64,000 bases of DNA from Schizochytrium sp. TIO01 (lineage: Eukaryota > Sar > Bigyra > Thraustochytrida > Thraustochytriidae): NCBI GenBank assembly GCA_004764695.1, contig SMSO01000031.1:9459761-9523760 (forward strand), in the 5' to 3' direction. The position numbers and the translations under genes were made by a program. This document shows positions 11,675 to 22,103 of the stretch, one piece after another. Numbering within the stretch: position 1 is the first letter of the stretch; every line of letters starts with the position of its first letter. A model generated the notes under the pieces. It was given only the letters and a program-made list of their open reading frames with translations, did no database searches and was not told the origin of the DNA.

Positions 11675-12420
11675 TTATGCATTAATCATCAGCATAAGAG
11701 ATGTATGGAGGTGGGAGTCTTCTTGGAAACATTTTCAGTACCTAGAAAATAGAGATCTACAGAATAAAAGTTGGGGAGGTATGTTGAGCATTTAGTCTTA
11801 CATTCTACTATATCTAGTTCTTTAGTAATGTTACGAAGACGCATATAGTACTCGCTGGATTCATATTCCAACTCGGTCTGCAAAACATCCTCCTCACGAA
11901 ACGAAACGATCTATCTATGCTCGAACTACACTTGTCCGCCACTATCATAAGATCTGAGAAGTAATTCCATTCTGTATTTGAAATCATGAACGGGACTTCG
12001 CCATTCCCCTTATGTACATGACGAATATATACAGTCTTTAATGTAAGACTTTGAAATTCAGTTACTCGCTTCGATGGCCTCATACAGTTTTACTATGCTA
12101 TTTCTATTATTGATGTAAAGTAGTATTGGTGATGTTCTACGGAATAACTTAATAATTGCTGATGAATAATTCAGCCCTTATGCACGTAGTCGTATCGGTA
12201 AAAAAAATCTCACCATGTTGCAAAAATGTAACATACTTTTAGAAAAACGTGAAAGTAAAATCTATGTATGTTTTCGATAATCTGATGACAATTTACCTAA
12301 ATGTAAGGCCTCTGAAGTAATATCGTGAGGAGATATCAGCAGATACCTCAATCAACGTTACAGCAAAATTATGAGTAGAGTTATCTTCAAGTCTGGTAAG
12401 AAATGGGGATATTCGCCAAG
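11675..12420 (-). CDS. Candidate multi-exon gene with 20-nt introns (unknown protein)
   Basis: Four segments on the minus strand read as protein and join in phase at consensus-like splice sites. Exon 1 is about 12420-12297 (...FAVTLIEVSADISSRYYFRG..) and ends at AG|GTAAAT. Exon 2 is 12078-11898 (..VYIRHVHKGNGEVPFMISNT..) and ends TTC|GTGAGG. Exon 3 is 11877-11742 (TELEYESSEYYMRLRNITKE..) and ends CTAG|GTACTG. Exon 4 is 11721-11675 and ends in TAA. The second and third introns would be 20 nt each, the first about 220 nt. An ATG at 12083 could instead start a shorter protein. The 5' end is unresolved: upstream coding-like sequence (12696-12298) is broken by a TAA and a one-base shift. I recognise no domain. 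The alternative is a frameshifted pseudogene. Confidence 0.4.
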
Positions 12421-12696
12421 TAATTTCTTATAATGGTGATGAAAAGTTTGCTCCTTTCCGAAGACCTCATCCAATTTCCATTAGCAAATGCGAAGGTATC
12501 GCGTTGTCATTACTGATAAAACCTTTGCTGAGGAATACAAAAGTAGTTTGCACGTCAATTCAAATCTTCCGCGGCTTACTCGACAGAATAATTGTATTAC
12601 AAAGACTCGTAGATTCCTTTGTAAACCCAAATGCCAGTAGTGCGTATCGGGATACGAATTGTCAAGAATGTTTTCAGTGGTTCTTTGAAAGATCAT
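12421..12696 (-). pseudogene. Coding-like segment upstream of the 11.7-12.4 kb locus
   Basis: From ATG 12694-12696 an open frame runs to TAA 12481-12483 and then continues in the same frame with WKLDEVFGKEQTFHHHYKKL to about 12400. There the sense-looking reading moves by one base into the next segment (RLEDNSTHNFAVTLIEV). The first part may be the N-terminus of the same gene with one in-frame stop, or may contain another short intron, since donor TCGA|GTAAGC and acceptor TTCCTCAG are present on the minus strand. The evidence is composition only. Confidence 0.25.
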
Positions 12697-13927
12697 TTAA
12701 ATTAGATTGAACAGTTATTTTCAGAGTTATGAAGTCATTTTCAATTTGGGTGGTGTCTGATTAAGTTTTAAACAGACTCTAGTAATCCTTTTAAGTCAGA
12801 GTCTCCTTTGAACCATATTTCTATTTTTTTTAAATCAGAAGAACTAAACCAGAACACATTCATCAAATTGAAAATAACACTTCTCTCATTCGCGCCTAGG
12901 CTCTTGTCAAGCTTGTCTTATGGCTCATTGTGGTTCTCATCTAAACCATTAGATCTCATTCCAAGTGTTGTCTTGTCCACTAGTTTAGTTTATTCCCTAA
13001 AGTAAATATAAAGACGCAAAAAACTAAATGCAGTCTTTGAAAACAGGCCATGATTCATTATACCCATTGTTCGCATCCTTTCTCCAGGAATCCCAAAGCG
13101 CACAATCATAGAGATTCACTACGTTGAAGCTTCTAGGTTCTTAGACATTAAAATTGGTAGAAGTACACACTCATCGGTAGGGTAGCTGAGGACATGGGAA
13201 AATATTCATGAACAGCTTGACTTATCTAAAACTTGGAGAGGGCTTAACAACTTCGGATTATCAGCCTTATAATATCACTAGAGTAATTCTCTTCATTCTA
13301 AATTACTCTCTTCATATCGCACAGACATGATAACAACGTCATTGAAGTAGCAAGGTGGAGATTTGGGTGAGCTAAATTAGCACAACGACAAATGTGTTCC
13401 TGTTTGATGAATTAAAAGATTATCTATCTCCAATAATCAATCGCCACCCCAAACCAACGAGCATTTGGTAGGTAGTAGCAGTAGTAATAGTTCGACTTGC
13501 AAGCTAACTATCATCAACAGCAAGTGACCTGCGGAATGTATCTTCATTATCCTCGTCAGCCACCCAAGACCATTCATCCATTCAAAGCAGCATACCACTC
13601 ACTACCTCTTATCATCATAACTAGTTGCATAGGTTCCTGAACATGCTTCTATGGAAACGCCTTGTGTCCATTAACCTCACCATGGTTCCATTCCTAAGCT
13701 GCCCAAAAATACCCTCGTAACGACCAATTCAACTTCTCGAAGCCAATCCTCAAGTACATCAGTACTACTACAACCACAACGATTGATATCCCTAGGCTCT
13801 TCCAGTCTTCGCCACCATCCATTCACCCGCCCTGCGATCCACCCATTCTTAAGAGTCTACGAGTCCATACTACCTCATTAGCACCGGTTAAGAGGGCCTT
13901 AACAAGTAGACTAAAAGGTATTTACAG
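12697..13927. other. Intergenic, no gene recognised
   Basis: No convincing coding frame. The last 450 bases are pyrimidine- and CCA-rich on the plus strand. An ATG at about 13643 opens a short hydrophobic peptide (MLLWKRLVSINLTMVPFLSC) followed by a possible donor CTC|GTAACG; it could be a first exon of the following locus, but nothing else supports it. Confidence 0.3.
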
Positions 13928-16512
13928 AGAAGTAAGTGGAGGTTATTAAGGGCCTTTGCGAAGGCCTTCAGAAAGGCCTTGGAGGCGCTCAAAGCAAGAG
14001 CAAATCCCAAACTCCAGCCTCGCTGGAGCCAACTGAGAAGACCCCCATGCTCGACGATGGGTGAGGCTGGCGCGGTTCTGCCGCCGGCAGCCCGACGTGA
14101 ACGTGCCGTGCAGCTCTGGGCCCACGCCTTGGCGTCGCAGCCCGAGCTCCCGTGCGAAGTGCAGCTCCGGAGCCAAGAATTAATGGTTACCGATGGAGCT
14201 CATAATGTTCAGCCCGAAGACGGCCAAGATCAAATTTTGGCAGTGTCTGGGAGGCAGGAACGTGTGCTATTTGCGTGTAGAGGCGTTGTTGAGACCACTG
14301 GCATTAAGAAGCTGAAGGTCTCTCTTGATGAGGAAACCGTATTGGCCCTCATTGGCGCAAACGCAAAGGAGTCTAGGTGAGGAAGCAGTGTTGTTCTGTA
14401 CACTGATGAATCTCATTTGGCCTCCCTGAGGTTACCATACTTCGGCAAGCACTAAAAGAACTATTAGTTCAAGCAAAAAAGAAGAGCATACATATATTCT
14501 TCAACAGGTACGTACTTCACAAATTTGAAGTCCCCTCTTAAGTATTGCTACAACAAAGCTAGTGAGTAAGATCTTAAAGATGAAAGAAGAAGAGCATGCG
14601 CGATATGAAGACACAATTTTAACCTTCTTTCCCCGTATGATCGGCACTGATTTGAATCAAGAAGGCCAGATAGTCTCTTTAGCCAGGGCTGTCGTTCGGC
14701 ATCTGATCGTTCTCGTGCTCATTCTTCGTTCTCTTTAAGCTTACAGCTCTAGTTAAGACACACCAAATTGTTGTTAGTTGTTCCAGGCATGTATTGTTCT
14801 ATGTTATGATCATTTTCTTGTACCATTGGCGTACGTCTTGAGCCCTGCGTTATATTGCTATTGTATTTAAGCAGCTGGAAATGACGAGTCAAACCGAATT
14901 AGGAAGAGCCGTATGAAAGTATCACGTGTTTAGAAACCGGTTTCTGCTTCGGATTCCTGTTTAGTACACTCTCGTATAAATTTTGGACTCCCGTACGCAA
15001 TGGTAGATGAAGAATCAAATGATCATTGTCAAATAGTGCAATGAGGCCTGTAGAGCCAACTGTATCCGTATATTCACAAACATCAGTACGCGCCTTATTC
15101 AGATTAGATTGGATATGGTGATGTTATGGTCCAGTGATCGTAGATGAAATGGGTAATTTACGCCTGACGGTGCAAAACACCGGTGATGACAACATGCACA
15201 TCCGAGAGGGCATCCTGTTTGCTGCGGACGCAGTTGACATGCAATTGTTGATGTCGAGCTTTGTAGACAATATTTGATCTTGCTGGGATGAGGTTATTCT
15301 TTGTTGAATTGAACATTTTTTCCTAACTAACTATACTGTTGTGTCAACCTTTTAAAACTACAGAATGTAAATGCATATTTCATTCATCTCCCTCTAGGTG
15401 ATGTAATTTGCCTTAACTGTGTATCTGGACGAAGACGGCCAGCAAGATTGCTTGCCCTCAAGTGATGAGAAACGCAACGGGCGGACTGAAATTGGTGATG
15501 CTATCGTTGTTGTGTACAATCTTTTTTTTCTGATGAAATAGCACTGCGTGTCTTGCGTGCCTCTCAGATCCAGATCTCGGTTCTTTCTAATAGATGAAGT
15601 GTGTTTTGATCGCACTAAATCTTTTTCCCCCCCCTTTAAATAATCCCATTTGGATATTTCTGAACATTGTCTTTTCATTTAGTTTTCCTACCTGCCTTTT
15701 TTTTTGCAGGGTGTTCCTCCTGGTCTTGTTGATACGGATTGTGTAGTTGTAGGTTGTCTTCTGGCGTCAGCGATGTCGGTTGTTACTTTTCACGCCGTGA
15801 GGCCATACCGTAACGTAATTCTGATGAAGAATGTACACGTTTGTGAGATGTACTCAGAGCAAAACGAAGTTGGATAGCTGCATATTATGAAGGGGTGACG
15901 AGTGTTTCTTTCTTCAAAATTTTACTAGAGGAGTACTGCTCTGCAACGTAAAAGGAAGAAAGAAGACAAATTATCGTGTTTTGCTTAGTGACAAACTTAA
16001 CAAAATTGGCCCCCCTGAGGAGCACCTTTGGAGTTATCGCTTGTCTTTCATAGGAATGTGGAGAGCTGGAATCGCACTTTTCACGACCTGCAAACGACGG
16101 TGGACACTCCATAAGAGGAGGTGGCTTGCTTACTATTACCATGCACATAGCTCAGGTTTCTTCAATTTGAAACTGGCAGCACGAACTTCACAGGAAGTCT
16201 ATAGGACTGACAGAAGAAGAAAATTACTAATTGCTGGGGGTCTCAGAATGTTTGTCGTTATTCTCGGGTTATAGTAACAAAGTTTTTGCTTCAGTAAAGT
16301 GCCAAACATTTTTTCCACTTTTGATCTAATCTGCTGCCCTTTCTCTAGTCGACTAAGGCTACAGCAGAAGAGTTGCTCAATTTAGTATAGAGTTCTGTGA
16401 TCCTCAGTGTGAGACCATGAGCCCTCCTTCACTCACTGAGTATGACATGCAGATAGACGAGGTAGGAAAAATAAGACGGCAACGTTTTCGTCATCGCACC
16501 TCTGAACCTTGA
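13928..16512 (+). CDS. Candidate multi-exon gene with introns of 23-43 nt (unknown protein)
   Basis: A chain of small protein-like segments flanked by splice signals. They are 13928-14376; 14431-14507; 14543-about 14738; 14872-14910; 14934-about 15041; 15134-about 15274; about 15407-15511; 15710-about 15853; 15893-16274; 16349-16384; 16408-16512. Clean in-phase joins are 14508-14542 (35 nt, GTACGT...TTAAG), 14911-14933 (23 nt, GTATGA...TTTAG) and 16385-16407 (23 nt, GTATAG...CTCAG). The acceptor before 15710 has a long T tract ending GCAG. Sample peptides are RYEDTILTFFPRMIGTDLNQ, NTGDDNMHIREGILFAADAV, GVPPGLVDTDCVVVGCLLAS and RGVLLCNVKGRKKTNYRVLL. The join after 14376 does not keep phase, so the model is incomplete or the locus is decaying. 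No family was recognised, and it may be more than one gene. Confidence 0.4.
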
Positions 16513-17450
16513 ATACAGCATTTTCGAACTCCATTTGTGATCTATTCTTGCTCGTTGCGGAGGGTTAGAGAATATGCAAACTACTCGAAGCGAGATCTGT
16601 CACAATGTCGTTGCTGCGTTGCTGCCAGCTCATAGATCCGATTATGGCTTTTGGTGACTCACGTTCAAAACCCCCCATGAGAAAAGCAAATAAATAGATT
16701 TACTCTATTATGTGTTTGGACTTGCTAAATGGGGTGAAGCGTCCAGCGCATCCATCCATTTATCCATTTACCCATCTATTATACGTCCATTTATTATCCA
16801 CCGAACTCCGAACAGAGGCTTGGTGATGTCACGGCGTTTCTTCGTCACAGCCATCTATTGGATTGGCATTCAGTTCCTTGAGCTGAGTATTACCGTATGG
16901 AGAACAACGTTTTCCTCAAACGGAGAAAGAGAGTTTCCTCAAGGCCACAGACTTATAGCCGCTCTGCGGTTTTCTATTCCATATCTTTCATCAGAGCGCG
17001 CCCAACATGAATCACTTCTGTGCAATAGCATGATCTCTTCGTTTAGAGCTGGACATCTTGCCAAGACTAGTTGAGCTGCAACAACTACAATGCATAATGC
17101 CTTACGTTCAAGAACTAAGACGAGATTAAAATATTCGCAAGAGCACAAGGTAAGCTTCTGGCTCAGATATGCACACGCAGTGCTTTGCCCAGCCTAAACA
17201 ATCCTCACAAATCTCGGAAAGATTCTCGCAATCATTGCGGAGTCTTGTTAAGTGCTTCCTTTGTTCGTACAAGTGAGTCCAAGTCGAACTAAAAATGAAT
17301 AAAGAAATTGAAATGGAGAGAATAGAGAAAAGTGGAAACACACATATTAGGTAAGTAGGAGACATTACTTGTCCAAGTTGGTGTGCCAGTCTCATTTTGC
17401 GAACTCGAGCTCACGAAGGTTAGGTCCTTTGGTGGCGCTCTCGATTGCTG
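16513..17450. other. Intergenic, upstream of the WDR44-like gene
   Basis: Contains a low-complexity run of CCATTTA/CCATCCA units near 16750-16800 on the plus strand and no convincing gene. The promoter of the WD40 gene should lie in its last part, but I see no recognisable core element. Confidence 0.4.
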
Positions 17451-19361
17451 ATGTCGCTGCCGGGGTCCCCCGAGCCTTCGAGCCCTGCTCGTGGTGCGCG
17501 GAGAAAGCTCTGGCATCTGCTCGGCAGCAGCGGCGACAGCTCCGGAGGCCTCCAGAGCGAAGATCTTCAACAGAGCGCGGCTGCCAAAACAGGACAGAAC
17601 TCTGGCTCTACAGCAAGTCTCGAGTCAAAACAAAGAGGCACCACAGCGCCTGCGGCTTCGGGTCTCCAACGAGGTCCTGACGCAATCAACGTCTTTAGAG
17701 ACGAGACCAAGACCTCGCAAGTGGACGCCAGAATGAACAAGAAATCCGACGACGATTACGTCAGTAGTAGCACTCTCGAATTCGTCAAAAACGAGTTTGT
17801 CGAAAACGAAAACATGGATGCCACATTTGGTGAAATTATTGATAAGATCGCTGCTGATGAAGTAGAACCTATGACGATTGGGGGTTTCGGCAATAGCAGC
17901 GAGTTTATGATCAGCAGCGAGTTCAGCAGTAGCGGTGACTTGGCCAGTAGCAGCGGCTTGAATCTGAGCGTGAACACAGGAGTGAACCAAACTTTGGGAA
18001 CTGGCGGAAATTCAGGGAATAATGCGAATGCGGAGGCCTTTGTGAAGGTCAATGTGGCTGGAAGGGGTCGCCCAATGGAGCTCAACGAGCTTGTTTTTGT
18101 ACAATGCCTTCGCGACGGTCATCGGGATGCAATCAATGTTATGGAATTTAGCCCTGAAGGCATGTTCTTGGCAACAGGCGGTAAGGATTGTGCTGTTGTT
18201 ATATGGAGGGTCTTACAATATGATAAGGAGCAATATGAGCAGACTGAGCCACAAGCACCGTGTGATGTCGCAGGAAACACTTCTGGAGAGCCCCGAGGCC
18301 CAAAACTGTTCTCGAGTGACCCATGGCAGGTCTTGCGCAAACACACAAAAGAGATCACATGCATGTCATGGTCACGGAGTCAATTTTTATTATCAGGGTC
18401 TGCAGACGCCACGGTTGTCCTTTGGCACGTGCAGCGGGACGAGTGCTTATATATCTTCAGACATAGAAGTCCCGTGACAAGTGTGAGCTTTAGTCCTGTA
18501 AGTGATCTCACCTTCGCATCAGGCGCCGAGGATCGCTATGTTCGCGTTTGGAGCATTGAAAAGGGTGCAGTTGATCACTGGTCAAAATTCGCCTCTGGGG
18601 TGCAGTCGCTTTCTTTCTCTGGCGATGCCCATATGTTACTTGTAGGCACCGATGATGGCGAGGTTCGTTTTATGCGTGTAGATTCAAAGAAAGGTGGTCT
18701 TGAATTTTTCACTCAAATAGAATGTCGCAATCGAAGAGGAATTCAACGCAAGGGTAAACCTGTTGTAGGAATGCAACCATGCATACTTGGCGGTAGCAAT
18801 GGAAAAAATGGCGCTGCTCAAGATGCCATCCTTGTGTCAACAAAGGACTCTAGGGTCCGATTATGTTCGATGGACTCCTTCGCTTGTGTTTGCAAATTCA
18901 AGGGTGCTAGTAGTAATACCTTGAACATCAAGGCGCGGATCAAATCATCTGGATCGCACGTTATCTCTGCCTCCGAAGATAAACATGTATATGTATGGAA
19001 TATTATGGAACAAGAACCCGATGGCGCTCTCGCGAACTCCAAAAAGCTTCTTGGCACGGTTGTTAAAAAGTGCAGTGCCTGGGAAAACTTTCAGGGCCAC
19101 TCCGCTATGGTCACCCAGGCGGACTTTGCGCCAGATAAGACGCTTCGGGTTGCTCGAAATCGCAAACCTCCTGCATCCTCCTCCCCAGCGAAGCCGCTAG
19201 CCTCTGCTCAATCATTCTACCAACAACAGCAACTGCAGCAACAACTGCAGCAGCAACACCAATGGGTGAGCGCTTTGCATGGTTGTATTATCGTCAGCGC
19301 AGATGTGCATGGCCACATTCACATCTTTGAAAACGTTTCGACCTTCAAGGCCGAGGAATAA
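17451..19361 (+). CDS. WD40-repeat protein, WDR44 (Rab11-binding) family
   Basis: A 636-residue intronless gene with its first ATG at 17451. The N-terminal 210 residues are Ser/Asn/Gly-rich and likely disordered. WD40 repeats start near residue 220 (DGHRDAINVMEFSPEGMFLA, TGGKDCAVVIW). They continue with HTKEITCMSWSRSQFLLSGS, SPVTSVSFSP..EDRYVRVW and the WDR44-type blocks LVGTDDGEVRFM, TKDSRVRLCSMDS and VISASEDKHVYVWNI. The order of a Lys-rich loop, a SxDSRVR/L block and SEDKxVYVWN is typical of WDR44/rabphilin-11 relatives, which bind GTP-loaded Rab11 on recycling endosomes. A poly-Gln insert (about residues 585-602) separates the last blade, GCIIVSADVHGHIHIFE. The animal N-terminal regulatory region is much longer, so regulation may differ. 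Confidence 0.8.
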   Translation: MSLPGSPEPSSPARGARRKLWHLLGSSGDSSGGLQSEDLQQSAAAKTGQNSGSTASLESKQRGTTAPAASGLQRGPDAINVFRDETKTSQVDARMNKKSDDDYVSSSTLEFVKNEFVENENMDATFGEIIDKIAADEVEPMTIGGFGNSSEFMISSEFSSSGDLASSSGLNLSVNTGVNQTLGTGGNSGNNANAEAFVKVNVAGRGRPMELNELVFVQCLRDGHRDAINVMEFSPEGMFLATGGKDCAVVIWRVLQYDKEQYEQTEPQAPCDVAGNTSGEPRGPKLFSSDPWQVLRKHTKEITCMSWSRSQFLLSGSADATVVLWHVQRDECLYIFRHRSPVTSVSFSPVSDLTFASGAEDRYVRVWSIEKGAVDHWSKFASGVQSLSFSGDAHMLLVGTDDGEVRFMRVDSKKGGLEFFTQIECRNRRGIQRKGKPVVGMQPCILGGSNGKNGAAQDAILVSTKDSRVRLCSMDSFACVCKFKGASSNTLNIKARIKSSGSHVISASEDKHVYVWNIMEQEPDGALANSKKLLGTVVKKCSAWENFQGHSAMVTQADFAPDKTLRVARNRKPPASSSPAKPLASAQSFYQQQQLQQQLQQQHQWVSALHGCIIVSADVHGHIHIFENVSTFKAEE

Positions 19362-20727
19362 GTAAATCTATGGGCATTTGACACAAATAGCCGTGCTTGC
19401 CCTTCTTTATCTGTTTGTGAGGATCTGCCCTGAATTCAGCCTCGCAATTTTGTACCAAAACACACACTCACATCATCGCGTAGCCTTCAATTGCATGATG
19501 TGTAGGTAGAGTAGTATAGGAGTTGTTCACACACGCACAAAGGATCATAGTTTCTGTTTACTTCTATATTACATGTTATACTTGAATAGTTATCTTGAGA
19601 GCGGCTGGGCTTGAAGATGACCAAATGTTGCTGTACAGTTTGCACGATGCTCAATTAAGACACATTGGTCATCCGATGGGGTGAGTTTTCTATTGCAATG
19701 TTTAAACTTGAAAAGCACGTCAATATGAAAACTTCATTTGTTGATATTTGAGAGACCTATGTCATAATCTCTACTTTAGAAAGGCCTATCTTCCAAATCA
19801 ACGAACAGTAAACCCACTCGTACTTTCTTGAAATGTCAAAGCAAACATATTTTCGCATTTGCACATCTTGGGAAAAGAGGGGCTGAGTAAAATTTGAGAT
19901 TTGCGAATATTGTTTTGTTTCATGTTGTAATGTGGATATTTTACTCATGAGACATGATAGGAATAAAAAAGAAGAGGTTTTCACTATATTGCTGAGACAA
20001 TATTTCAACGAACCTTTTTCTAGAGATTTTCTAAGAACCTGAGTACCTTGAATAAAAATCATATGCTAGTTTTAAAAAAAGAAAAAAAGAATAAAGCGCC
20101 TAAAAATTGAGAGCACTAAAGCATATTGGCCAATGAGACCTAGTCCTGTTCTTATAAAAGAGCCTAAAGTGATACATGGTTCTCAGCCAATCTTGAACGC
20201 GGCAAATTGAACGCAAATGGAAAGTGGAGTGATTCAATATTTGGTGCAAGCACGTTACCTTGAAAAGTAACGCAGGCTGCAAATATCATCTATCATACAC
20301 CGTGTAGATCTAGCTTTGCGACAGGCTCTCAGACTATCTAAGTGCTAACACATGGTGAACAATCGTACCAATTCAAGCCGTAAGCCATTCTCGCCTCATG
20401 GTTGTAAGAACGTTGTTGTATAAAATTGAAATGTACGGGAAAACTTATGGATCCATACAAAGATTTGGAGGTGAAAGTGACAAGAGAGTGAGAATACACA
20501 GAACAGACAAGTGTCACATCTAAGCGTCAGTCAGTTGAAGTTGCTTGTGCTATAGTTTGGTCTAGCCAGCAAAAGAGATGATGATCACCAATAAAGACTG
20601 ATGTCCCCTTGTTGACAGGACGAAGTTTTATGCTAGCTCAAAAGAGGTATGCGGACTATGTTAACTACCTTTTCTAATTGAGAGAGGCTAAGAAATAGCT
20701 TGCTAGTGTTAAAAGTGTGGATGCCCT
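19362..20727. other. Intergenic, convergent 3' region
   Basis: Lies between the ends of the plus-strand WDR44-like gene and the minus-strand Nudix gene, so it holds both 3' regions. The sequence is AT-rich with short open frames and no recognised gene. Confidence 0.5.
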
Positions 20728-21453
20728 CTAGATACTAGCACCACATTCGAGAGAGAGGACAGCTTGGCGACATTTACCTCCAGAGTGTTGTGCCACCATT
20801 TCGGCCACGCGTTCAGGGTCTTTCTCAAAAACATATCCTACGTGCTCGGAAGAGAGCTTGAGTGTGAAGGATCCAGCCTCACCAGAGTCTGGAGGGCGGC
20901 TTCCAGAAGCGTCTGCATCAGTGAGGTTAAGCCTAAAGAAGCAACGCCGCTTTAGAGTCCTAGCTCCATTTGAAAACACTGCAAGGTCAAGGCGGTCCAA
21001 GCGCATCCTCACATCGATCCCAGTTTCCTCAAAAAGCTCACGAGCGGCCCCGTATGCAGGGCTAGCATCTGAGAAGTCAAGATTGCCTCCAGGTAGCTGG
21101 CCATGGATCCCTTTGCGATTCTTAAATCCCTTGAGGACTAAATATCCTAGATCCTCGTGGCGAGCAATTACAAACGCTTTAATTGGTCTTTCTTCACCAG
21201 ATCTCGGCGAAAATCCTGTATCTTGATTATTGGCATCCCGAATTTGATTTTGGTCCTGGTTCTGAGCCCCATTGCGTTGATGTCCGGTGCTTTCAGATCC
21301 TCGGTTTCCGTTTTCATGACCTCCTGGGAGCAACGTGGACGATTCAGAAGGCGCTACGGGGCGGTCTTCTCGCTCTGCGGATGTCGATTCTTGCTCATGC
21401 TTGCCACTTAGCATCTCCGCACACCGCTCCAGTGCTGCCCAGCAAGCCGCCAT
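20728..21453 (-). CDS. Nudix hydrolase domain protein
   Basis: A 241-residue protein starting at ATG 21453 and ending in TAG 20728-20730. The first 85 residues are hydrophilic (Gln/Asn/Asp/Glu-rich) and probably disordered. The Nudix fold begins at IKAFVIARHEDLGYLVLKGF, and the Nudix box is LPGGNLDFSDASPAYGAARE followed by LFEETGI. The metal-binding REL-x-EE-x-G core is intact. The segment between GG and RE is one residue longer than the usual G-x5-E-x7-RE, with Asp near the first Glu position. Nudix enzymes cleave X linked to a nucleoside diphosphate; the opening KNRKGIHGQLPGG recalls NTP-cleaning or cap-type enzymes, but the substrate cannot be read from sequence. The C-terminus contains SSEHVGYVFEKDPERVAEMV. 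Confidence 0.85.
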   Translation of the reverse strand: MAACWAALERCAEMLSGKHEQESTSAEREDRPVAPSESSTLLPGGHENGNRGSESTGHQRNGAQNQDQNQIRDANNQDTGFSPRSGEERPIKAFVIARHEDLGYLVLKGFKNRKGIHGQLPGGNLDFSDASPAYGAARELFEETGIDVRMRLDRLDLAVFSNGARTLKRRCFFRLNLTDADASGSRPPDSGEAGSFTLKLSSEHVGYVFEKDPERVAEMVAQHSGGKCRQAVLSLECGASI

Positions 21454-21930
21454 CTCCAAGACCAAGGCAGAAGTTGACTACGCGAGTCTAGCAGAGGAGG
21501 GACTCCCGCACCAAGGTCTATTGCGAGATCTGCTAATCTTGAAATTGGTTTGACTTGCGCTTCGAAGCTTCAACATCAGCTGTTTAGTTTTTTGTTTCAT
21601 TGTGTTCTATTATACTTTGTTTTCTTTTTTCCAAGTTTTCTGCTTTTTGTTCTTCTTCAGTCTTTTACCCTATGGTTTTTCCCGATTGATCTCTTTCTTG
21701 AAAAAGTACCTGAAGATGTGTAAGATTTGCGCACATCTCTCGAGGTTTTGGCATACTTTCAGAGAGTGAGGGACCTTGAGTAGACTTTGATTGGATTATG
21801 TATTCATGTATTTATTAAAATTAAAATTAAATTATATCATGTGATAATTTATAGGCCTACATATATGCTTGTATAGGGTTGATTTTAAAATTGTTTTTGT
21901 GTTTCTTCTTCTATTTAGGGTGTTCTTTTT
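21454..21930. other. Intergenic, T-rich
   Basis: A T-rich stretch on the plus strand with oligo-T and TTTTCTT runs and an ATTAAAATTAAAATTA patch near 21815. It separates the divergent Nudix gene from the minus-strand exon-like fragment and the ATPase gene, and probably carries promoter sequence for the Nudix gene at its left end. Confidence 0.4.
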
Positions 21931-22089
21931 TTAGTCTGCCGCAATGACGACGATGCGTCGATGCCCATCGCTCGTTCCCACTTCAAAGTCGAAACCTTGC
22001 GTCAGAGCTTCCCGACACCAACGAATTTTGTAGTTGGTCTTTTTGGAGCCCCAGTGGAGGCCAGAAATAGGCTCGATTTTTACTTTGCA
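21931..22089 (-). pseudogene. Minus-strand terminal exon or coding relic
   Basis: The minus strand has a protein-like frame, KVKIEPISGLHWGSKKTNYK, then RWCREALTQGFDFEVGTSDG and HRRIVVIAAD, ending in TAA at 21931-21933. Its 5' edge coincides with a good acceptor (CTTTTTGCAG) at 22090-22092, so it looks like a 3'-terminal exon of 52 codons. The same frame also continues open for 18 codons beyond the acceptor. Any upstream exon would have to lie inside or beyond the oppositely oriented ATPase gene, whose ATG is only 15 bases away. The ending weakly recalls an R3H-like GxxRRxVV pattern, but I do not assign it. Confidence 0.4.
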
Positions 22090-22103
22090 CTGCAAAAAGC
22101 GTG

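Noticed and set aside
16712-17074. 120-codon plus-strand open frame
   Set aside because: It includes a CCATTTA-type low-complexity run and has no domain; the composition looks like chance.
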